From positions 43,577-107,576 of the forward strand of contig UQJP01000012.1 in NCBI GenBank assembly GCA_900541415.1: 64,000 bases of DNA, written 5' to 3'. This stretch comes from an uncultured Odoribacter sp. (GTDB taxonomy: Bacteria; Bacteroidota; Bacteroidia; Bacteroidales; Marinifilaceae). Position numbers and translations under genes: made by a program. The notes under the pieces were generated by a model. It saw nothing but the letters and a program-made list of their open reading frames with translations. It made no database searches and was not told the origin of the DNA. Shown one piece after another: positions 30,001 to 38,613 of the stretch (its first letter is position 1; every line of letters starts with the position of its first letter).

Positions 30001-31527
30001 GGAATCGTCCGTATCCATCGACATCACCACATTTCCTCTTGCATTTTCATTATCAAACGAAGACAATAAATCGACCTTGTCGCCTTCCCAGCTCAGGAAT
30101 AAATCGATGTCCCGAAGCTGTCCTTTCTGCACGTTCAGCTTATTCAGCTTACTTTTCACATTAAATGAAGTTCCGGCTGTATCCAGCTTGCCGGAATAAG
30201 TCCCTGCCAAACCTCCGGTTCCCAACAGGTCTATTCCCGTGAACCGCCCATAGTTTACCCGGTTAAAATTAAAATCCCCATACATCCGGGAACAATCCAC
30301 CGTATCGCCCTCACAAGGCTTATATATAAACTTCAAATCTCCGGTCAGTGCAGGCGTATTACTTTGAGCCGTCACCGTAAAATCTTCCAGCGATCCGTTA
30401 AAATGAATCCGGCTAAAATCCACATATTCCAACTGATGCAAAGGCGAAGGCACAGGGATATTCATATTGAACCAGGGCAGATATACCGATTCAAGATCGT
30501 CCGGATTCAAATGGGCATCGGTCATCTCAATATCGAAAAGAGTATTCCACACCTTGGGCAACCCGCTCGATTTAAACTGTCCCTGAAAAACACTCTTGTC
30601 TCCGAGTTCAAAATATAGATCGTGTCCCTCAAGCTGATTGATGGTATTCGACACCACCCCGCTGCATTTAACCGTATTGTTAATCCCCCGCAACACTCCG
30701 TTAAAATAAGCCAGGTCGATAAAACTGACATACGAAGGCCCGATCTCGTAATATTGCTGCATCTTCGTGGTGAAATTACGCCAGTCGTGCTGATTGGGTG
30801 TCCAGTTAAATTCCAGCTTGATCAAATCCACCAAACTGCGCTCCAAAGCGATCTTTCCCTCTGTTATCAGAAGATTATCGGCACGCGCAGCCACTTTCCC
30901 GTCGAGCTGCCGGATGGCCAATCCCGATTTTTCTATAAAATTCAGTCCCGTTACCCGCATCCCGGTATAATCATCCCCGAAATGAAACTCCGAAACATCC
31001 ACATTCAAATCACGGCAATCCACATCTGTCCAATTCACCCCGTAATCCACAGGCTCATACTCATCCTCCCGATAAGTAAAACGGGAATTACGCACACTCA
31101 CTTTCCTCAATCCCACCAGCCAGCCACGCTCCTCCTCGTTCAACACTTTTCCCGGAGCTTCCGGAGCCTGTTTTCCCCGCAACGAATCGATAAACATCTC
31201 AATATTCATCATCGCCCCGCTATCCCCGCGTATCACATATAAATTAAAGCAAGCCTTATTAAAAGTCATCTCACGAACCGTAAAACTCCGGTTCACAAAA
31301 CTGAAAGAATCCGCTTTCACTTTCAAGTTCTCACAAAACACCAATGTGTCGTTCTTAAAATCCCTGAGCAGCACATCGTTCAGCACCAAAGAACTCATCG
31401 GCCGGAACTCCACGCCGCCAATCTGCATCTTCACCCCGGTCACTTGCTCGATCCTCTCGGTAACATATTTAACCAAAGCCGTTTGCACATAGGGAGAACG
31501 CAGCAGGATATAAGAAATACCCAACAA
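27085..31527 (-). CDS. tamB: TamB/DUF490-type translocation and assembly module protein
   Basis: A protein of at least 1480 residues with long stretches of beta-rich repeats and a C-terminal TamB (DUF490) domain, including SQTKSYVQSLFSSQDEINKQ near residue 1300. TamB-like proteins span the periplasm and help build the outer membrane or move phospholipids; the partner is an Omp85 protein. The reading begins at TTG (31527), but the in-frame sequence upstream encodes KKFFKILFLFFAGAIFLL, which completes the expected N-terminal membrane anchor and has no ATG, GTG or earlier TTG before a TAA. The true start may be a non-standard ATA near 31578. It is divergent from tsaD, about 60 nt away. Confidence 0.88.
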   Translation of the reverse strand: MLGISYILLRSPYVQTALVKYVTERIEQVTGVKMQIGGVEFRPMSSLVLNDVLLRDFKNDTLVFCENLKVKADSFSFVNRSFTVREMTFNKACFNLYVIRGDSGAMMNIEMFIDSLRGKQAPEAPGKVLNEEERGWLVGLRKVSVRNSRFTYREDEYEPVDYGVNWTDVDCRDLNVDVSEFHFGDDYTGMRVTGLNFIEKSGLAIRQLDGKVAARADNLLITEGKIALERSLVDLIKLEFNWTPNQHDWRNFTTKMQQYYEIGPSYVSFIDLAYFNGVLRGINNTVKCSGVVSNTINQLEGHDLYFELGDKSVFQGQFKSSGLPKVWNTLFDIEMTDAHLNPDDLESVYLPWFNMNIPVPSPLHQLEYVDFSRIHFNGSLEDFTVTAQSNTPALTGDLKFIYKPCEGDTVDCSRMYGDFNFNRVNYGRFTGIDLLGTGGLAGTYSGKLDTAGTSFNVKSKLNKLNVQKGQLRDIDLFLSWEGDKVDLLSSFDNENARGNVVMSMDTDDSLRFWSVRGGIDVADLEQFGFSITEAEKEGFSTSFDLVSAGNRDRSFSNLSLSDFNYRTSADSFNIEDIGIEVFREGELNTVNLNSEVLDLALEGTYQDVRPLDFALNLVHNYLPAYADKKKQRKAIQNELKKVDLHGNANIKDANRILKVMFPDLSVSPGSKLFVDFRNGDEFLDVRLNADTILYQDFCLLHSGIRVTGNEERLQVLYSADRVRYADLYELYNVRNELGVHNNHVDNKISWCNWGRHTYSGELKTGLTFIPAGKNGYHLEIGMEPGVIVLADSVWHVRKSKILIEGKQIAVENFSIGRDQRFLSVNGKISENPEEKLSIDLNQFDLSELNRMIFNNRFHLFGLATGNLTVQDYYNDRLLASDFDVKDWGVNRDTLGSLRLRSYWDADSRSVIIGAENRVGEQVPLTIAGYYIPGDDSLNVDIRLAQVGLERLNTYASEWVSETSGGVSGRVNISGTALKPDISGSLQLDSVIMKVNALNSKFFITDKVHIVNNRLLFNNFAVKDINGNRLVFNGGYEMQQNKYDLQMQFQNFMFMNTAFSDNDAFYGRVFLSGLMDLNNRNGQNNITVTARTENNSKLFIPLTETASTQANNFLHFVNTGQQMRRRTQVTSEKVNINLDANLEVNDNLEVDVVFDPTVGDVLHVNGTGDIKVVLDKDGGVGMFGEYRISKGNYQFTLSNLVNKNFVLKQGGTIAWNGAPYDATLNISAVYNIKTSLTELLPVEAGGTEQGFESQEKGRKVPVECILNLSDNLVNPLVKFDINFPTLESQTKSYVQSLFSSQDEINKQMFALLVMGKFYRTDENDARWGDQARMAGVSTVTEMISSQLSRWLSQISNRVDIGLAYRVADHQVTTDEIEVALSTQLLNDRITLSANGNMDVGNTAAGNSNTNNIAGDFDLEVKLNRQGTLKMKAYSHTDEKLIYNNTETIQGVGVSYQESFDTLRELMRKYLGFFKRKKNRGA

Positions 31528-31638
31528 GAAGATCGCTCCTGCAAAAAAGAGGAATAATATTTTGAAAAACTTTTTTATGCCTGCTGTTATTTAGATTGCA
31601 TACAAAAATATTAATATTGCAGAATATTTGAAAGAGAA

Positions 31639-32658
31639 ATGAGTATAATAATCTTAGGCATAGAATCTTCTTGTGACGACACATCCGCCGCCATATTAAA
31701 AGACGGCGTAGTGCTATCCAACATCATCGCCAGCCAAAAAGTGCATGAAGCCTACGGAGGCGTGGTTCCGGAACTGGCATCCAGGGCACATCAACAAAAC
31801 ATAATTCCGGTGGTTTCGCAAGCAATAAAAAATGCCGGAATCGAAGTCAAAAACATCAACGCCATAGCTTTCACCCGTGGCCCGGGCTTGTTAGGATCGT
31901 TATTGGTGGGGACTTCTTTTGCCAAGGGATTCGCTATTGCCAACCAAATCCCGATGATCGAAGTGAATCATTTGCAGGCACATATCCTGGCAAATTTCAT
32001 TAAGGAGCCGGGAGTGGAAAGCCGTCAGCCTTCGTTCCCTTTCCTGACCTTACTGGTGTCCGGGGGAAATTCACAATTGATTATTGTGCGTGATTACCTC
32101 GATATGGAAATGATAGGGCAAACCATTGACGACGCTGCCGGAGAAGCCTTCGACAAATGTGCCAAAGTGATGGGATTACCTTATCCGGGAGGCCCGGTGA
32201 TCGACCGCCTGGCCAAAGAGGGCAATCCCAACCGTTTTGAATTTAACAAACCTCAGATTCCGGGATTGGATTATAGTTTCAGCGGACTGAAAACCTCTTT
32301 TCTGTATTTCTTGCGGGATGAATTGAAAAAGAATCCGGATTTCATACAGCAAAACCTCAACGACCTGTGTGCATCGTTGCAAAAAACGGTGATCGATATA
32401 TTGATGTCGAAGCTAAAGAAAGCCGCCAAGCAAACCGGGATCAAACAAATTGCCATCGGTGGAGGGGTTTCGGCAAACTCTGCCCTGCAAAAAGCCGTAC
32501 ACGAAGAAGCCGAACGTTCCGGCTGGGAAGTCTTCATCCCCCGGCTCGGTTTTTCCCTCGATAACGCCGGAATGGTCGCCGTAACGGGTTATTATAAATA
32601 TCTGGCCGGACAATTTGCCGGACTGGACTCAGCCCCTTATGCCCGAACCACCCTGTGA
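31639..32658 (+). CDS. tsaD: tRNA N6-adenosine threonylcarbamoyltransferase TsaD
   Basis: A 339-residue ASKHA-fold enzyme that transfers the threonylcarbamoyl group to A37 of tRNAs reading ANN codons. Landmarks are the N-terminal IIILGIESSCDDTSAAIL, the metal-binding histidines in EVNHLQAHI, LVSGGNSQLIIV, the GEAFDKCAKVMGLPYPGGP loop, and IGGGVSANSALQ. Length is normal. It is divergent from tamB. The neighbouring TrmO-like domain at 45302 would act on the same modified base. Confidence 0.96.
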   Translation: MSIIILGIESSCDDTSAAILKDGVVLSNIIASQKVHEAYGGVVPELASRAHQQNIIPVVSQAIKNAGIEVKNINAIAFTRGPGLLGSLLVGTSFAKGFAIANQIPMIEVNHLQAHILANFIKEPGVESRQPSFPFLTLLVSGGNSQLIIVRDYLDMEMIGQTIDDAAGEAFDKCAKVMGLPYPGGPVIDRLAKEGNPNRFEFNKPQIPGLDYSFSGLKTSFLYFLRDELKKNPDFIQQNLNDLCASLQKTVIDILMSKLKKAAKQTGIKQIAIGGGVSANSALQKAVHEEAERSGWEVFIPRLGFSLDNAGMVAVTGYYKYLAGQFAGLDSAPYARTTL

Positions 32659-32745
32659 TTTGCAGGGAAAGATGCTGCAATAAACCCGGTGCGGAAATCC
32701 GTCGGGGAAATTTTGCCCGGTCATAAAAGCCATAAAATATAAACC

Positions 32746-33678
32746 GTGATGAAAATATTAGTTACCTATAACATCCCCCGCGAACCGTTCGCCTCCCTAC
32801 CGAAAGACTGGGAAGTGACATTTCCCGACAAAGAGGCTTTGGAAAAAGAAGAACTGATCCGCATGCTCCCCGATTATGAAGTTATGTTAGCCATATTTCA
32901 TCACCCGATCGACAAAGAAATCCTCGATGCCGGAAAGAAATTAAAATTAATCAGCAACTACGGGGTAGGCTATAATAACATCGACATCCAATATGCCCGG
33001 CAAAAAGGAATTGCAGTAAGCAACACCCCCCAATCGGTATGTAATCCCACCGCAGAGCTGGCAATGGCTTTGATGCTCGCCGCCGCACGGCGTATTGCAG
33101 AATGCAACCTGCGCATACGTTCCGAAAAAGAATCCATGTGGGGAACGATGTGTAATCTCGGTTTCGGGCTGGAAGGGAAAACACTGGGAATCATCGGCAT
33201 GGGAAACATCGGTAAAAATGTGGCCCGCAAGGCGGAAGCTTTCGGTATGAACATCCTGTATCACAACCAGCGCAGCGAAGTGCCGGGTTACCGCAAGGCC
33301 AACCTGCCCACCCTATTGCAACAATCCGATTTCATCACGCTTCACACCCCGTTGACCCCGGCTACCCGCCATTTGATCGGGAAACAGGAATTAGCACAAA
33401 TGAAAAAAACGGCTATATTGATAAACACCGCCAGAGGAGCCGTGATAGATGAAGCCGCTTTAACCGAATGCCTGATAAAACGGGAAATTGCAGGGGCTGC
33501 CCTGGATGTTTTCGAATACGAGCCCAAAATCACGGAACAGCTATATCAGTTGGATAATGTCGTGCTCACCCCGCACATCGGCACAGGCACGATAGACGCC
33601 CGCATTGCCATGGGGCAGGAAGCTCTCGATAACATCCGCAACTTCTTTGCAGGCACTCCGACCAATATTGTAAACTGA
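32746..33678 (+). CDS. D-isomer-specific 2-hydroxyacid dehydrogenase
   Basis: A 310-residue NAD(P)-dependent reductase with the Rossmann motif TLGIIGMGNIGKNVARKAEA near residue 145. The catalytic Arg is in LINTARGAVIDE, the Glu in DVFEYEPKI and the His in VVLTPHIGTGT. It is close in style to glyoxylate/hydroxypyruvate or gluconate-type reductases; the physiological acid is not readable. Two adjacent Met codons could each be the start. The gene stands alone between tsaD (87 nt) and a terminator. Confidence 0.88.
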   Translation: MMKILVTYNIPREPFASLPKDWEVTFPDKEALEKEELIRMLPDYEVMLAIFHHPIDKEILDAGKKLKLISNYGVGYNNIDIQYARQKGIAVSNTPQSVCNPTAELAMALMLAAARRIAECNLRIRSEKESMWGTMCNLGFGLEGKTLGIIGMGNIGKNVARKAEAFGMNILYHNQRSEVPGYRKANLPTLLQQSDFITLHTPLTPATRHLIGKQELAQMKKTAILINTARGAVIDEAALTECLIKREIAGAALDVFEYEPKITEQLYQLDNVVLTPHIGTGTIDARIAMGQEALDNIRNFFAGTPTNIVN

Positions 33679-33701
33679 TTACAATTTATTTTGAAACAAA
33701 T

Positions 33702-33740
33702 AAAAAAAGGAAGAATAGTAAAAAACACTCTTCCTTTTTT
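33702..33740 (+). terminator. Terminator after the dehydrogenase
   Basis: AAAAAAGGAAGA and TCTTCCTTTTTT form a 12-bp stem within 33703-33740 with a U-rich end on the plus strand. Confidence 0.75.
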
Positions 33741-33770
33741 ATAACCGGGCTTCATCCCCACAAACAAATA

Positions 33771-33800
33771 AAAAGCTGCCAAACAAATTTGGCAGCTTTT
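33771..33800 (-). terminator. Terminator after the TlpA-type lipoprotein gene
   Basis: AAAAGCTGCCAAA at 33771-33783 pairs perfectly with 33788-33800 over a 4-nt loop, 27 nt beyond the stop codon at 33827 on the minus strand. Confidence 0.75.
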
Positions 33801-33826
33801 CCTTATATTTCAACGACTTTCGGTTA

Positions 33827-35146
33827 TCAATTGAATTTCACAAAATTCTCCTGAGACATCGGTTCTTTCGGGTATTTCAATCCGGCTTCCTGCAAAAGCG
33901 CATCGATCTTTTCAGCTTCATGGAAAGGAGGGTTATAAGGACGAAGGGCATTGTAACGCACCCGTCCCTCTGCATCGATAATAGCCACATGCGGAATCCC
34001 TTTCACACCGTACATCGGATTAAACACATTTTCCGAAGCGAAAGCCACCTTCCAGGTCATATCTGCATCCTTCATAAACTCTTTCATCAACTCAAATTCT
34101 TTTTCAGGATTGCCTTTCGTATCCACAGCCTCAGGCTTTTCTCCCGGATGACGGCGAATGTGGCGTCCCTGTAGACTCGTTACCCCAATAATTTCCACCG
34201 GATATTTCTTATATCTTTTCTGCAACTCCCGGATATTTGGGAAAGAAGCAACACAAGGCCCGCACCAGGTAGCCCAAAAATCCAAAATCACAACTTTACC
34301 TTTCAGATCCGACAAACGCCCGGTTTTCCCCTGGCTCACCCAAACAAACTCAATATCCGGAGCTTCTCCTCCGATCAATTTATTTAAAGCGATCGGACTA
34401 TTCAGATAAGCAATGTTGGAATTTGCCCGTTTCACATCTGCTTCATTACCTGCCTTAGTAGCATTTGCCAATAAGCGTTCCTGCTGTTTCAGGATGCTGA
34501 CACGCAAAACCTCCCGATCGCTGTCCTGCATCAGGGAATCCAAAGCCAAAGCGCTATCGAACAAAGCAACGGTAGCTTTCACCTGCTGATCGCTCAACTG
34601 ATCGTCGATAAACGGCAGGATCGACTTATATAATTCAGCCTTTGCCTTCTGATCGCCAGCAACATTCCCCATCAAACGGGAAAAAAGCGTAGCTCCCAGC
34701 ACAGAATCCCGGAACACCTCACCCGCTGCCGGATGGTTTAACAAGACAGCTACTTCTTCCGGAGTATAACCTCCCTTTTCCCGGGCAGGATCATACACCA
34801 AACGATAATAGGCAGCCACTGCACCCTCTTTATCTTTCTGCAAAGCCAATTGATTCAAGCGGGGAGCAATCCATTCTTTCACAGGTTTTGAACGCAAAAA
34901 AGTGTTCCATTGAGACAACATGCCGAATTGCTGTGCATTGGCCTTCATTATATCGAACACCTGGTCAGCTTCTGCCAACTGTTTTTTGACACTTGCTTCT
35001 TTCTGTTCCGGGGTACTGTCCCTGTTCACTAAAGTCTGGTGAGCCTTGCTCAACACATCTTTAAACTGCTGGTCTGTCGGTGCTTTTTTACAAGCTCCCA
35101 AGCAAAACCCAACAACCAAAACCAAAATTAAATTACTAACTTTCAT
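33827..35146 (-). CDS. TlpA-type thioredoxin lipoprotein with helical N-domain
   Basis: A 439-residue protein with a lipoprotein signal (lipobox LGAC, Cys19). An all-helical, charged region of about 230 residues rich in Asp, Lys and Gln comes first, then a TlpA/AhpC-TSA thioredoxin fold from about 260 with FWATWCGPCVASFPN and a cis-Pro loop GIPHVAIID. It should be anchored in the outer or inner membrane and act on periplasmic disulfides. The N-terminal domain probably selects the partner, which is unknown. It is a single-gene unit. Confidence 0.85.
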   Translation of the reverse strand: MKVSNLILVLVVGFCLGACKKAPTDQQFKDVLSKAHQTLVNRDSTPEQKEASVKKQLAEADQVFDIMKANAQQFGMLSQWNTFLRSKPVKEWIAPRLNQLALQKDKEGAVAAYYRLVYDPAREKGGYTPEEVAVLLNHPAAGEVFRDSVLGATLFSRLMGNVAGDQKAKAELYKSILPFIDDQLSDQQVKATVALFDSALALDSLMQDSDREVLRVSILKQQERLLANATKAGNEADVKRANSNIAYLNSPIALNKLIGGEAPDIEFVWVSQGKTGRLSDLKGKVVILDFWATWCGPCVASFPNIRELQKRYKKYPVEIIGVTSLQGRHIRRHPGEKPEAVDTKGNPEKEFELMKEFMKDADMTWKVAFASENVFNPMYGVKGIPHVAIIDAEGRVRYNALRPYNPPFHEAEKIDALLQEAGLKYPKEPMSQENFVKFN

Positions 35147-35721
35147 CTTTTTAATTCAAATTGAGTATAAAATAAAAACGAATTATATCTCTTCATCTAC
35201 ATGATCTAACTAATTTTCAAAATTATAAATTTTAACGCTAATTCTCTTTTTTCCACTTCTTTTTCTAAAAATTTCCCCTCCAATCATTCAATTCCTCTAA
35301 AAATCAAATTCATACAAACCCACCCCCTGCATAACTCCGGTAACGAACACCTCATTCCAGAAGTGCGATATTTCTTTCTGCCCCGCCACCGGGAATATAG
35401 CCGGGACTATACGCCCGATAAAGTGTGCCCGATAGTTTATATCATAAATACGTCCCCCTTTAAAAACATCGTCAAATTAAACTCGCTTAAAAGATACAAT
35501 ACCCCATTGTAATAAAACCCGCTTTAAACTTCCTACCCAATAAACATACATGATAAATAAAATACACCGACATCCTATCCCATTGGCAGTAAAGACATTA
35601 AAAAGTAACGGTGTTATTATCAGATTATTTCCTGAAACATCGTGCATTTCAATCTTGTTCCGTTTTAAGGTTTTATTATATTTGTTAGCCTATTAACGAC
35701 GCCGTAAAAAATCATCCTTCC
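35147..35721. other. 575-bp intergenic region
   Basis: Divergent promoter region between the TlpA lipoprotein and the glycosidase at 35722. A TAATTTTG box on the minus strand at 35218-35225 and the plus-strand promoter at 35655-35684 are visible. I see no gene, repeat or stable hairpin in the rest. Confidence 0.45.
35655..35684 (+). promoter_or_regulatory. Promoter of the (alpha/alpha)6-barrel glycosidase gene
   Basis: TTG at 35655-35657 and TATATTTG at 35677-35684, 19 nt apart, match the Bacteroidetes -33/-7 pattern. The predicted leader is about 32 nt. Confidence 0.55.
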
Positions 35722-37824
35722 ATGAAAAATATCTTAGCCATTTTCTTTTGCCTCTCTGTATTATTCCAGCAGGAAACAACGGCACAAAAAATTGACCGCA
35801 AAACAGTTGTCCGGCGGCATACTGTTTATGCAACACAATCTGTTCCGAATAGCCCTGCACAGGTGGGAAACGGAAAATTTGCCTTTGGCATGGATATGAC
35901 AGGACTTCAAACTTTTATCCCTTTCAACACATTGTCGGACTGGAGCTGGCACAGCTTCCCCCTTCCTGCCGGGATGAAACCGGAAGACTTCGAACCCGTA
36001 TTGCTGAAAACCCATGGGAAACCGTTGCCCTATTGGCTGGCCAATCCCTCACAACCCGCCTTGTCGGCCTGGTTAGAAGGAAATCCGCACCGTTTCAATT
36101 TAGGACGGATCGGTATGTTGCTGATAAAAGCGGACGGGACTGAGGCCAAAGCAACCGACATTGTAAACGCCACTCAAAAAATCGACCTGTGGGAAGGCAT
36201 CGTTTACAGTAGTTTTGAACTGGAAGGAGAAAAAGTATCTGTACAAACAGCCTGCCACCCCGATGAAGACATGATCGGAGTGGTGATAAAATCGGAACTG
36301 ATAGCCAGGGGGCGTTTAAAGGTGTTCCTTGACTTTCCCTACCCGGACGGCAAGGGATATGTAAGTTTTGTGGGACGCTATGACCGGGCTCCGGCCCATC
36401 GTTCTACACTCTGCCCGGAATCTTCCGGCTCAGCTAAAATCATAAGAGAAATGGACAGCGTCCGTTATCAGGTGGCCTTATCCTGGGACACACCAGCCCG
36501 GCTATATCGGCAAACCCACGCTGCACATCGGTTTATTTTAAAACCGGAAAATTCAAAGGAATTGAGTTTCACCTGTGAATTTTCTCCAGGAGCGAAAATG
36601 GAAAAAACACAACAAACCGCCATAAATGTATTTCAATCCAGCCGGAAAGGCTGGGAAAAATATTGGCAGTCCGGAGCTGCCGTAGACCTGTCGGATAGTA
36701 AAGACCCCCGATGGAAAGAACTGGAAAGACGGATCGTGCTGTCACAATATGTCATGCGCCTAAACGAAGCGGGATTGTTTCCTCCTCAGGAAGCGGGACT
36801 GGTGAACAACGGCTGGTACGGCCGTTTCCATTTCGAGATGATCTGGTGGCACGGCGTACATTACAGCCTATGGGGACGGCCGGAACTATTCAGCAAATAT
36901 CTGGGCGTGTATCAGGATTTCTTACAAGAAGCGAAGAAACGCGCCCTCACCGAAGGACGTGGCGGAGCCCGGTGGCCCAAATGCACCGGAAACTTCAACC
37001 GGGAATGGCCTTGTCTGGAACATGGCCTGTTAATCTGGCAGCAACCCCATCCGATCTATTTTGCGGAAATGGACTATCGTATCCATAAAACACCCCAAAC
37101 CATGGAAAAATGGAAAGAAATCGTATTCCAAACCGCAGAATATATGGCCGACTATGCACATTATGATCCCGACAAGGCTTGCTACATATTAGGTCCCCCC
37201 TTAGTCGTTGTTTCTGAAACGACATCCCCCTGGGATTCTAAAAATCCGGCATTTGAATTGGGATATTGGCGCTACGGGCTGCGGACAGCTTTAGAATGGC
37301 AACGGCGTTTAGGATTACCAGAAAATCGAAAATGGAAAGAAGTATTGGAAAAATTATCCCCTTTGCCAGAACAGGAAGGTGTGTACATAACCTATGAAGG
37401 AATCGAAAATATGTGGACGCAATATAATTGGGGACATCCGGCTTTAATTGGCACCTACGGTATGCTGCCCGGCGACGGAGTGAAACAGGAAACATTCAGG
37501 AAAACCCTTGAAAAAATAGAAACAACCTGGGATTTCAACCGGGTATGGGGCTGGGATTTTCCCATGATAGCCCTGGCGGCAGCCCGTTGCGGGCAACAAA
37601 GGCTCGCAATCGACTATCTGTTGCATAAATCTCCCCAGTTTCAATTCGACCTTCACGGCTTGGCCACAGGCGGGCCTTACCCCTATTTTCCTTCCAACGG
37701 AGGATTACTGGCCACCGTAGCCATGATGTGCGGCGGCTGGGACGGCTCGCAAGGAGAATGCCCCGGTTTTCCCAAAGACGGCAGCTGGACAGTACGGGCA
37801 GAAGGATTCGTTCCGATGCAATAA
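35722..37824 (+). CDS. Exported six-hairpin-type glycoside hydrolase, family unassigned
   Basis: A 700-residue secreted protein (signal peptide 1-21, TTA-Q). It has an N-terminal beta-sandwich of about 260 residues and a helical barrel of the six-hairpin glycosidase superfamily. The barrel part FHFEMIWWHGVHYSLWGRPE resembles the GH65/GH15-like clans, where Glu or Asp in this region acts on the substrate. The segment GPPLVVVSETTSPWDSKNPA lies where a second acidic residue is expected, and the C-terminus has SNGGLLATVAMMCGGWDG. I cannot assign a GH family or sugar. It is transcribed alone from its own promoter, unlike the minus-strand operon at 8627-18569. Confidence 0.65.
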   Translation: MKNILAIFFCLSVLFQQETTAQKIDRKTVVRRHTVYATQSVPNSPAQVGNGKFAFGMDMTGLQTFIPFNTLSDWSWHSFPLPAGMKPEDFEPVLLKTHGKPLPYWLANPSQPALSAWLEGNPHRFNLGRIGMLLIKADGTEAKATDIVNATQKIDLWEGIVYSSFELEGEKVSVQTACHPDEDMIGVVIKSELIARGRLKVFLDFPYPDGKGYVSFVGRYDRAPAHRSTLCPESSGSAKIIREMDSVRYQVALSWDTPARLYRQTHAAHRFILKPENSKELSFTCEFSPGAKMEKTQQTAINVFQSSRKGWEKYWQSGAAVDLSDSKDPRWKELERRIVLSQYVMRLNEAGLFPPQEAGLVNNGWYGRFHFEMIWWHGVHYSLWGRPELFSKYLGVYQDFLQEAKKRALTEGRGGARWPKCTGNFNREWPCLEHGLLIWQQPHPIYFAEMDYRIHKTPQTMEKWKEIVFQTAEYMADYAHYDPDKACYILGPPLVVVSETTSPWDSKNPAFELGYWRYGLRTALEWQRRLGLPENRKWKEVLEKLSPLPEQEGVYITYEGIENMWTQYNWGHPALIGTYGMLPGDGVKQETFRKTLEKIETTWDFNRVWGWDFPMIALAAARCGQQRLAIDYLLHKSPQFQFDLHGLATGGPYPYFPSNGGLLATVAMMCGGWDGSQGECPGFPKDGSWTVRAEGFVPMQ

Positions 37825-38064
37825 AACCAATAAACACAAACACCGAATAATTAAAATGTAAATGCCATGAAATTGAATTACCCTTAAATGTGATAAGATG
37901 TTTTGTAATCGGACCATGTGCGAATCAGGAACGGTCGAAAAGTTCCCTCGACTCAATACTATTCCACAAAGCAAAAGGTTTGAGGGAAAACGAAGACAAA
38001 ATCTATTTGTCGGGAGTACCGTATGTACTCCGGTAAAGTTTAAACCCGGAAGGATGCAATGACA

Positions 38065-38613
38065 CTATTTCTTTTCACTCAAACCGCTTGAACCATCCGA
38101 AGCTTGGGTTTTATTCCGATGCAACAAGCGGGTCATGGTGAACGACTGCTTATAAAATATAAACATGGCAAGCGAAACACCGACAACAAGGGCGAACATA
38201 ACAAAAAGAGTAGTCAGGCCATTCCGAAAAATTTCCACAATAAGCTGCTGCATGACGGTTTCATCGTCACTTTTCATAAAGCGGATCAGAGCAAGGACAG
38301 ATTTATATGCATACATTCCCGGAATCATTGGCAGTAGGGCAGGAAACGAAAATACCTCAGCCGGACAATGAACCAGCCGGGCTGCCGGAATACTCAATAA
38401 TCCGATGGTAAAAGCGGCGAACAGCGAAGAAGTTGTCAGATCGAGAGAAGTATGGTGAAGCAAATAAAAACGGCAAGCATGCCCGATAGCCGCCAGCAAA
38501 GCCGCTATGGCCACAGCACGTTTGGGTGGATTGGAAATAACGGCAAACCCGATAGCCGCAACAGCTGCAAATAATCCGTCAGTAATCACCGGAAACCAAA
38601 ATCCACTACTCAT
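38065..38613 (-). CDS. ThrE-type threonine/serine exporter, C-terminal half (DUF3815)
   Basis: A 182-residue membrane protein with four to five helices, equivalent to the second half of ThrE. The start is taken at 38613 (MSSGFWFPVITDG), which gives an ATGA overlap with the N-terminal-half gene; longer readings upstream are in the wrong context. A motif LPMIPGMYAYKSVLALIRFM matches the YjjB-type repeat. The pair forms a proton-motive-force-driven exporter in the inner membrane. It is the last gene of the riboswitch-controlled carboxylase operon. Confidence 0.85.
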   Translation of the reverse strand: MSSGFWFPVITDGLFAAVAAIGFAVISNPPKRAVAIAALLAAIGHACRFYLLHHTSLDLTTSSLFAAFTIGLLSIPAARLVHCPAEVFSFPALLPMIPGMYAYKSVLALIRFMKSDDETVMQQLIVEIFRNGLTTLFVMFALVVGVSLAMFIFYKQSFTMTRLLHRNKTQASDGSSGLSEKK

